DNA of 64,000 nt from positions 1,412,436,394 to 1,412,500,393 of the forward strand of contig OY856412.1 in assembly GCA_963693085.1 (NCBI GenBank), read 5' to 3'. The notes beneath the pieces are model-generated. The model did not search any database. It was not told the origin of the DNA and saw nothing but the letters and a program-made list of their open reading frames with translations. This DNA comes from Alisma plantago-aquatica. Its lineage: Eukaryota; Streptophyta; Magnoliopsida; Alismatales; Alismataceae. Shown here one piece after another: positions 55,195 to 64,000 of the stretch. The position numbers were made by a program, and so were the translations under genes. Each line of letters starts with the position of its first letter. Position 1 is the stretch's first letter.

Positions 55195-58100
55195 TGTTAT
55201 ACCCCAATCTCACAATTTCCTCAAATCGTGAGATTAGGGCATAAGATAGGATTTATATGTAACACAAAGAACACCCTTAACTTTTTCTTTTCCTTTAAAC
55301 TCTTGATTCTCCGCAATGAACCACATAACATCCTAACAAAGGAATCTGAACATTTCTTTTACTAATCAGACTTTAATAGAAAAAATACATGTATAAACAT
55401 TCATGATGTCTCTCACATCTTATGCACATAAAACTTGCTAATTAGCATACATATCAAAAGGGGAACAATATTACACATCGTAAATACAACTCTCTCTCTC
55501 TTAACTCTTACTGAGGACCTAGAGTGACAAGGACCGACTAACTCAACTAATCGTGTGCTTAACTCTTGTAGAAGATCTACACTGATTCTCTGACCATCTT
55601 CAAGTCCACGCGGTTAACCCTAAAAATGTTTGAGTGGAGGGGTGAGCCTACTCGCTCAGTGAATGAGTACTTCAAGGAAACAGACTAATGCACTAATGAG
55701 ATTACAGATATAATTTTAAGTAAACGATATGACATTTAACAACAATAAATACTACACTGAGCAGTTCTAAAACAATATAACTGAAATAACAAAGAATGTA
55801 AATATTGCATCCAAAGAATAACTACTAGAAAACTATACTCTAGTCTTCCTTAACTCTTTCATTTATAAGGAACTCTGTGAACCTATATGATCATATTTTA
55901 GATTATTTTTATGCCCTAAACATATGCAGTGTACTCTGCATATAAAGATCCGTAGAGAACTACGATCCCACCGTACAAGACTTAGCGACACACCCGGGAA
56001 ATGCTAAGTCTGACTGCCAGCCCTGGTCTGCTGCAGGACTCTCAGGCTCACAAGGCCTCAGGCTCACAAGGCCTCACTACACTCTCAAAAGAGTGAACTC
56101 TAGACTCCTCCTCAAACCTGAGCACACAGGCGGAGAGTCTCACCGGGTTACCACTGTGACACAAGCACAGATTAATGTTGAATAACCCCTATTTACTCCA
56201 GTTCCACCGTGACACAAGCACGCGTTGTTGTTGAACATTGCCTCTCTCTATCCTCGTGCCTGTGACTCCGCACAGTTATTGTTGCAACACGAGTTTCACC
56301 CCCCTGGTTGCAGACCTCTCAAAAGGGGTTCTACGGTGTTAGGGCACCTAAGTCTATTAACTGATTAACATATAACCATTTAAACAGGAATATCACATTT
56401 CATACTTATTTCACATTATGGGTATCACTTGAAAACACATATATATATCATTTGTCATCTTCAACATGACTCAGTAACATCCCTTTCTAGGGCATGTCAT
56501 ATCTCATCACCTGCAATTTACGAGATATGTATTGAAATATAAGAAGCCCTGCAGTATGTAGATATCATCTCAAAGAGAACAAGCATATAAAGTTAAATGC
56601 ACTAGAAACATACAATTCAACAATTAAGCATCACCACATCTCATATCGAGACCTTTCATATTACCATAGCATGATTCATTGAACACCCTATCCTTAGGGT
56701 TTCATTTGCCTTATTCATTCATCACATGCCAACACCCTACTCTTAGGGTTGCATTTGCCTCATTCACCTTTTCACTTACCTCATTCACTTGTCACATGGC
56801 TCTCATAAGGATTTCATAGGATATAAGCATTCACTAAATAAAGATTATTTCCAACAAATCATATGCAATCAATATAGACATGAAACCATGGAAATTTAAC
56901 TAAATTTAGGTTTTCCATATCATTCACTACGATATCATGTATCCCGAATAAAATTCAATTAAGATAACCCATGAGGTACATCCTAACCACTTATAGGATT
57001 ACTAGTCCCTTTCAATAAGGTTGAAACTCTAGTGATGTCACAATTAGGTTAAACCCTAATTACATCATTTGATATAAATCTGAAAAACATTCTCACTAGG
57101 AAGTGTTGTATACGTTTCTAATGTGGATCTACCATCAAAGAGTCATTCAAACAAAGAAGGAATCCATATCATATCAATTTGCAACAACTTAAATTAAACG
57201 GACATTTCAGGGTTTAGAATCACATATCAAGCAATTAGGGATTTGGATGCTATAATCAAATTTCGTGCATTATACTGTTTAAAGGAAGAACCCACTCACC
57301 CTAAGGTGTGAAAACACCTCAAAACTGCAGCTCAACTCAGGTAATCTCGAACTCACAACAAATCCCTAGCAAATCTCCCAATTCTTCTTCTATTCAACTC
57401 GGGAACCTTGAAAATGAGGGATTATGAAGAAAGGGTGAGAAAAGAGGGAATTTCGACTTCATCTTGGATCAAATCAGAGCATGGAAGGAATCTTGACATG
57501 AGAGAGAAGATCCACCATAAAAGTCTATGCAAAGAATCCAAACTTACTTGATTTCACCCTTCCTGGAATCGCAAAACCCTAATTCAGCAATTCCCCCACT
57601 TTCTTCTCTCAAACCCTAACTCTCCCTCTCTCTCTAGGAGCTTGTTTCTCTGGAATGAATGACGAAGAATGAGAGCTGTGTGTGTGTGGTCGATCATATA
57701 AGTCAATTTGAGATGCTTGGGTCAATTGCATATTGACCCAACACTCAACTTTAATTATATTGGCTGAATATTCAGTTATACAAAAGTTACTGTAATTCAT
57801 TTATTTTAGAGATCAAACATTCTCCAACAATTATGGGAATTTAGCATGTTGTTTATAATATATCTATAAAGCTTCAGTTAAAATTTGAGATCATTTGGAG
57901 TTACCAATAAATAATTAAAAATAGAACAGTGCACTGCTATATTGCAGTCTGCAGAATATTCGGCCGAGTTTGTCCTGCACAGAACTCGACCGACACCCTT
58001 ACTGTAGAGATCAAAAAGTCATCCAAAAATTATGCTAATTTAACAGAGTGTCTAAAACTGTGTTTTTCAATCACATTTAAAATTTGAGATCAATTAGATA

Positions 58101-58556
58101 TACCAATAAAAAGATAAAATTCAATTACCACACTGCTGTATAAATCTGGAAATATGATCGGTCGAGTTTGAAACTCGACCGATAAACAGGTCAGAACATT
58201 CTTCAAAAATTCTTATATTTACCAATGTTGTTCACATTTTATATATCCAAATTATATCCAAATTTGAAGTAAATCAGAATTACACATAAAATACTAAAAA
58301 TCATTTAGTGATACATTCTACTTATCGAATTCTCTATTCATATGTCATTAAAACCCTATTTTGGGCCGATTAGGGTCTATGCTTCTCAAACCCTAATTCT
58401 CAAGACAAAAGAACATTTAGACTTCTTATCATAGTTAAAACATCCTAATTGTGTTATCGTCATTCATTAGATTTCAAGAATGATTATTCCAATTAATCTT
58501 TGCAATTGTCTAGGTAAACCCTAGTTTACCAATTAAGCTCAGATGGGGTCGTAACA
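55195..58556 (-). repeat. 3' LTR of LARD-2 (inverted)
   Basis: On the minus strand it begins TGTTACGACCCC at 58556, directly after a polypurine tract, and ends GGGTATAACA at 55195. It is about 1-1.5% different from the other LARD-2 LTR over the 2.3 kb visible (roughly 25-30 substitutions counted by eye), so LARD-2 is young. The five bases before it (AAATG, 55190-55194) are the candidate target-site duplication. Confidence 0.88.
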
Positions 58557-58572
58557 ACTTTCCCCCCCTTAG
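58557..58572 (-). other. Polypurine tract of LARD-2
   Basis: The minus strand reads AAGGGGGGGAAAGT immediately before the LTR start TGTTACG. Confidence 0.85.
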
Positions 58573-60954
58573 AATGTTTCGTCCTCGAAACATAAACCTA
58601 CAAGAAAGATACATTCAAGGTTATTATAAGCTTCTAAAGCCTTCCATGACATTATATTCTTGTATTTCATACCTGAATGTAGTTTTCAACATTAGATCTT
58701 TTAATTCTTTACTAAATCACAACATATTTCAAATAGTTCTCAATGATATCAAGCAAATTCTTTATGCCACAGTCAAACATAGAATGCAAAGATAAACCAC
58801 CACGCTTTCGCTGCGCAACTCTGATACAACTATCTCAACTTATGCGGCTCAGAAAGTTCTATTGTTCTGTATCACCTTTAAGTGACAAAAGCAAGTTCAC
58901 CATGCTGTTTTAAACTTTAATAACATGCTACTCAAATAGCAAAACAGTCTTGAATTAAAAGACTAAATTCAACAATCAATTGCACAATACTACTCTTAGC
59001 ATCCCCATTGGGTCATGGATGCATGAGGTGAAGCATTACCACCTCATTCCATACTATCCTGTTTCGATCCTGGGACCTGTGGGTTATGGGCCCACACACA
59101 ATACAAAGTGTAACCATCGCATTATATCATTTTAGGGTTTCAACAACAGTAATAAGGTAATCCACAATTGTATCAGTCATTCAAGCATTAATCATACTCA
59201 ATTACCATCACTCAGTTATATTAGAGCTAGGTATAACAAGCTACACCTCATTAGGGTTACTTGTCCAGACAATCTGATTATCATCCCTTTCTATCAATAT
59301 GAGTGAATAAGTATGACTACCTTGTTCAGGGTATCTCTCCATGTGTTCAGACATTATCCAAACCGTAACACCATATCACAAATATACAATAGTAAGATGC
59401 ATATCAGGTATGAATTACTACAACTATCATACGCCTTTAATTTAACATATAGCTTGCACACATACACTGAAATCATATGTAGAACCAACTTTCATACCCT
59501 AATATGCCTTCAACAAATCATACATGTAAAGACAAATACACATATTACACAAAGCTAGTATTTTCCCATATCTCTCTACTCATTCATTACTTCTTTACTT
59601 TTTGCTACCTATCTTTTTCATATGATTATATACAATAAACATCATTAACATTGAAGCATTTAAGATAGGAATAGATTATTCATCATTCTTGCTATCACAC
59701 AAGAATTTTATTTCTTATCGCACTTCATCATATTGTATGTCACTATTATATTCACTAGATGACCCCACCAAGGTAGTTATGCACCATATATGACTCATTT
59801 TCTCTTATCATTTCATTCCCACCTTGCTCTCAATAAGGAATATATGAAAGAGAAGATGATTTTAAGACTTGGAATACTTGTATTCAAACATTCCCTTAAT
59901 ACATTCTCGTATGTAGATTTACTTAGTTATCAACAGAGTTATTTGATTAATTAGCACTTGCTTGAATCTCACAACCTCTTTATTTTATAACTTCTCCATC
60001 ATATTTCAAACCCTATCTTACGTTTCATAGTCCTCTTACCATATACTACTCTTTAACCCGTCATCTTTAATTCTAAATTTTTCTCTTATGACCATGTTGC
60101 TTATTCATATGTATGGTCATGTATACCATGTTGCACATATTTCCTCCTTTATCTTTATACTATTGCGAAGTTAACGTTCTAAATTAATAGTCCTTCTATT
60201 AGTTTTTCCTCATGTTGAATACATTACATATTCTTCATTTTTAAATCAAGTGGATCATGCATGGGTCAAACATAGTTTCTCTTTCAATCAAGTTTTTCTC
60301 TCCTGAATACAGTCTACCTTTGTATGACTTATTCATTCGTTAAACTACACCTATGTTCTTTGCTTAGAAACTAGTTTGTTGTTCTAGTCTTATGAATTAC
60401 ATGTTCATACGATCCTCTTCACTTTTACTCTTTTGAAGACTCTTTACTTATATGGACCTATTGAATGCTCAACCCTATTCTCTACTTAGCCTTTGCTTTA
60501 GAGTTCATAAAATCATTATACTCAATTATATGATCCATTCTTCATGATTGATTCTTTCTATCTTGAACCATACATACATTTCACATATCTTTTCTATATT
60601 TCATATGTATAGTTCATATAATATTAATCAATAAACTGATTATGAATCTCATATCATGTTCCTTTATTCCCAATTAAGGGTTTCTCATATGAGGCCCCAA
60701 AATTGAACCTCAAATATCAGTTTCAACTAATTCTTAGTTGTTCTGATCTTGCCCATAAGTTTCAACATCTTACTGTATGTACATTCTTACTCTGATGTGG
60801 GTCTAATTATTCAAATTATATTCTTATTATACTATTGATAGGATTCATTAGATCCTAGTAATGCATCATGTCAACCGGACCAGGCCAAACCTGAAGTCCT
60901 GAAGCCAAGAACTACAAGAATTACATTCTTCCTGAACTGCCACTCACAGCTCAG

Positions 60955-61150
60955 AAACTCATCCGATTGGTCAGAAACTCGGCCGATTACTTCACAACTC
61001 GGCCGATCCGCTTGAAACTCGACCGATCAATTTGCTGTTTGATTTCCTGAAAAAGAAACTCAGCCGTATTACATACAACTCGGCCGATCAGTTTGCTGTT
61101 CGATTGCCTATTAAGGAAACTCGGCCGAATCACATACAACTCGGCCGAAT
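60955..61150 (-). repeat. Cluster of TCGGCCGAGTT motifs in LARD-2 internal region
   Basis: Matches the LARD-1 cluster in reverse orientation. The number, order and direction of motifs are kept while individual CpG sites vary (for example AAACTCATCCGA at 60955). Confidence 0.88.
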
Positions 61151-61692
61151 CGCGTACAGACTGAAAACCTAAACAGACCTGCTGATGTCAATTTCACTCG
61201 AATCAGCGGGCAAAACCATAGAAACAAAAGCTCATTCAAAGGTCAATTCTAGTCTACTTGTTACAAAGAATGAAATCAATAAATGCTACAATTGCATAGT
61301 GTACAACAGATATTAAAGACCCATATTTCAAAGTATTGAATATTTCAATTCAAACATATAACAGCATTTCTATACATTTCCAACAAAAACAACATTATGA
61401 AATGTAAGTTCTATCTCATTTTACATTTATGATCTTAATTCTTGTTTCTTTTCTCGCTTTCTAACCCTAACATTTCTAGGGTTCCTCTCTAGCCCATTCT
61501 TCCACTGTATACCTGGCCAGGGTATACGTGAAAGAATAGACAGAGTAGCTTGTACTGGTTGATCCAAGTACTCAGATATCGGGCCAGGATATCCAAATAC
61601 TCAAATCCCCAAAGCCAACATCAAACATCTCCTATTTGCCACACATAGGATTCTAACCTACTAACTTAATGGTCCTTGACAACTCACCCTAA

Positions 61693-61704
61693 GCTCTGAT
61701 ACCA
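61693..61704 (-). other. Primer binding site of LARD-2
   Basis: The minus strand reads TGGTATCAGAGC, three bases from the LTR edge at 61708. Confidence 0.9.
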
Positions 61705-61707
61705 AGC

Positions 61708-64000
61708 TGTTATACCCCGATCTCACAATTTCCTCAAATCATGAGATTAGGGCATAAGATAGGATTTATATGTAACACAAAGAACACCCTTAACTTTTTC
61801 TTTTCCTTTAAACTCTTGATTCTCCGCAATGAACCACATAACATCCTAACAAAGGAATCTGAACATTTCTTTTACTAATCAGACTTTAATAGAAAAGATA
61901 CATGTATAAACATTCATGATGTCTCTCACATCTTATGCACATAAAACTTGCTAATTAGCATACATATCAAAAGGGGAACAATATTACACATCGTAAATAC
62001 AACTCTCTCTCTCTCTTAACTCTTACTGAGGACCTAGAGTGACAAGGACCGACTAACTCAACTAATCGTGTGCTTAACTCTTGTAGCAGATCTACACTGA
62101 TGCTCTGACCATCTTCAAGTCCACGCGGTTAACCCTAAAAATGTTTGAGTAGAGGGGTGAGCCTACTCGCTCAGTGAATGAGTACTTCAAGGAAACAGAC
62201 TAATGCACTAATGAGATTATAGATATAATTTTAAGTAAACGATATGACATTTAACAACAATAAATACTACACTGAGCAGTTCTAAAACAATATAACTGAA
62301 ATAACAAAGAATGTAAATATTGCATCCAAAGAATAACTACTAGAAGACTATACTCTAGTCTTCCTTAACTCTTTCATTTATAAGGAACTCTGTGAACCTA
62401 TATGATCATATTTTAGATTATTTTTATGCCCTAAACATATGCAGTGTACTCTGCATATAAAGATCCATAGAGAACTACGATCCCACCGTACAAGACTTAG
62501 CGACACACCCGGGAAATGCTAAATCTGACTGCCAGCCCTGGTCTGCTGCAGGACTCTCAGGCTCACAAGGCCTCAGGCTCACAAGGCCTCACTACACTCT
62601 CAAAAGAGTGAACTCTAGACTCCTCCTCAAACCTGAGCACACAGGCGGAGAGTCTCACCGGGTTACCACCGTGACACAAGCACGGATTAATGTTGAATAA
62701 CCCCTATTTACTCCAGTGCCACCGTGACACAAGCACGCGTTGTTGTTGAACACTGCCTCTCTCTATCCTCGTGCCTGTGACTCCGCACAGTTATTGTTGC
62801 AACACGAGTTTCACCCCCTGGTTGCAGACCTCTCAAAAGGGGTTCTACGGTGTTATGGCACCTAAGTCTATTAACTGATTAACATATAACCATTTAAACA
62901 GGAATATCACATTTCATACTTATTTCACATTATGGGTATCACTTGAAAACACATATATATCATTTTTCATCTTCAACATGACTCAGTAACATCCCTTTCT
63001 AGGGCATGTCATATCTCATCACCTGCAATTTACGAGATATGTATTGAAATATAAGAAGCCCTGCAGTATGTAGATATCATCTCAAAGAGAACAAGCATAT
63101 AAAGTTAAATGCACTAGAAACATACAATTCAACAATTAAGCATCACCACATCTCATATCGAGACCTTTCATATTACCATAGCATGATTCATTGAACACCC
63201 TATCCTTAGGGTTTCATTTTCCTTATTCATTCATCACATGCCAACACCCTACTCTTAGGGTTGCATTTGCCTCATTCACCTTTTCACTTACCTCATTCAC
63301 TTGTCACATGGCTCTCATAAGGATTTCATAGGATATAAGCATTCACTAAATAAAGATTATTTCCAACAAATCATATGCAATCAATATAGACATGAAACCA
63401 TGGAAATTTAACTAAATTTAGGTTTTCCATATCATTCACTGCGATATCATGTATCCCGAGTAAAATTCAATTAAGATAACCCATGAGGTACATCCTAACC
63501 ACTTATAGGATTACTAGTCCCTTTCAATAAGGTTGAAACTCTAGTGATGTCACAATTAGGTTAAACCCTAATTACATCATTTGATATAAATCTGAAAAAC
63601 ATTCTCACTAGGAAGTGTTGTATACGTTTCTAATGTGGATCTACCATCAAAGAGTCATTCAAACAGAGAAGGAATCCATATCATATCAATTTGCAACAAC
63701 TTAAATTAAACGGACATTTCAGGGTTTAGAATCACATATCAAGCAATTAGGGATTTGGATGCTATAATCAAATTTCGTGCATTATACTGTTTAAAGGAAG
63801 AACCCACTCACCCTAAGGTGTGAAAACACCTCAAAATTTCAGCTCAACTCAGGGAATCTCGAACTCACAACAAATCCCTAGCAAATCTCCCAATTCTTCT
63901 TCCATTCAACTCGGGAACCTTGAAAATGAGGGATTATGAAGAAAGGGTGAGAAAAGAGGGAATTTCGACATCATCTTGGATCAAATCAGAGCATGGAAGG
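61708..64000 (-). repeat. 5' LTR of LARD-2 (cut by window edge)
   Basis: Aligns to 55195 and onward, base for base with few differences, to the end of the window. About 1 kb, including its hairpins and TATA region, lies outside. Confidence 0.9.

Larger units (their letters stand above)
58557..61707 (-). mobile_element. LARD-2 internal region (complete, 3.15 kb, non-coding)
   Basis: Bounded by a polypurine tract on the left and a PBS on the right, so it is a complete internal region on the minus strand. The longest open frames (73-81 aa) show no retroelement motif. The size and lack of coding match LARDs (large retrotransposon derivatives), which depend on proteins from other elements. LTR features (TGTTAC ends, a CACTGAGCGAGTAGGCTCACCC segment) suggest a Ty3 partner, but none of this family's pol is in the window. 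Confidence 0.85.

Noticed and set aside
58574..59558. 73-aa and 81-aa ORFs in the LARD-2 internal region
   Set aside because: They read on the strand opposite to the element, have no domain, and AT-rich sequence of this length gives such ORFs by chance.
61693..61704. tRNA gene fragment
   Set aside because: The match to tRNA-iMet is limited to the 12-base PBS next to an LTR; no tRNA body is present.

Overview
This window is plant nuclear DNA, almost certainly from an angiosperm. It consists entirely of LTR retrotransposons and their relics; I found no host gene, rRNA, tRNA or CRISPR array. The evidence is tRNA-iMet-type primer binding sites (TGGTATCAGAGC), a Sirevirus/Copia-type gag, Ty3 elements of the chromodomain (Tekay/Del-like) type, and a PIF/Harbinger relic. 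I cannot name the species.

Region 1 (1-30843) is a head-to-tail array, read on the minus strand, of a gag-only Copia element with a period of exactly 5469 bp. Each period is one 1631-bp LTR plus one 3838-bp internal region, and neighbouring units share a single LTR (LTR-internal-LTR-internal and so on). Five full internal regions and a truncated sixth are present, and the array enters from the left edge of the window. The internal region holds a PBS, one intact 623-aa gag ORF and about 1.9 kb of non-coding DNA ending in a polypurine tract. There is no protease, integrase, RT or RNase H. This matches the class called TR-GAG (terminal-repeat retrotransposon with GAG). Copies are nearly identical; I noticed five single-base differences.

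Region 2 (30844-32114) is a junction zone: unidentified sequence, a decayed Ty3 LTR end, a PIF/Harbinger transposase relic lying exactly outside that LTR end, and an inverted Ty3 LTR fragment.

Region 3 (32115-49977) is a second LTR-sharing tandem: LTR - dead Ty3 gag-pol A - truncated LTR - dead Ty3 gag-pol B - LTR. Both bodies carry protease, RT, RNase H, integrase and a C-terminal chromodomain-like segment. They share many of the same stop codons and a gag frameshift. Stops found in only one copy are mostly CAG to TAG, the mark of cytosine deamination.

Region 4 (49978-64000) is a nest of large non-coding elements of the LARD type (LTR about 3.3 kb, internal about 3.15 kb, no long ORF). A plus-strand LARD sits inside the last Ty3 LTR, and a younger minus-strand LARD of the same family sits inside its internal region and runs off the right edge.

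The most unusual signal is a directional motif with a palindromic core, TCGGCCGAGTT. It forms five consecutive hairpins upstream of the TATA box in every gag-only LTR and two more in that element's 3' non-coding region. It also forms two hairpins at the equivalent place in the unrelated LARD LTRs and about eight direct copies in the LARD internal region. Palindromic cis-regions are known for Sirevirus LTRs; their sharing with a Ty3-type LARD is what deserves attention.
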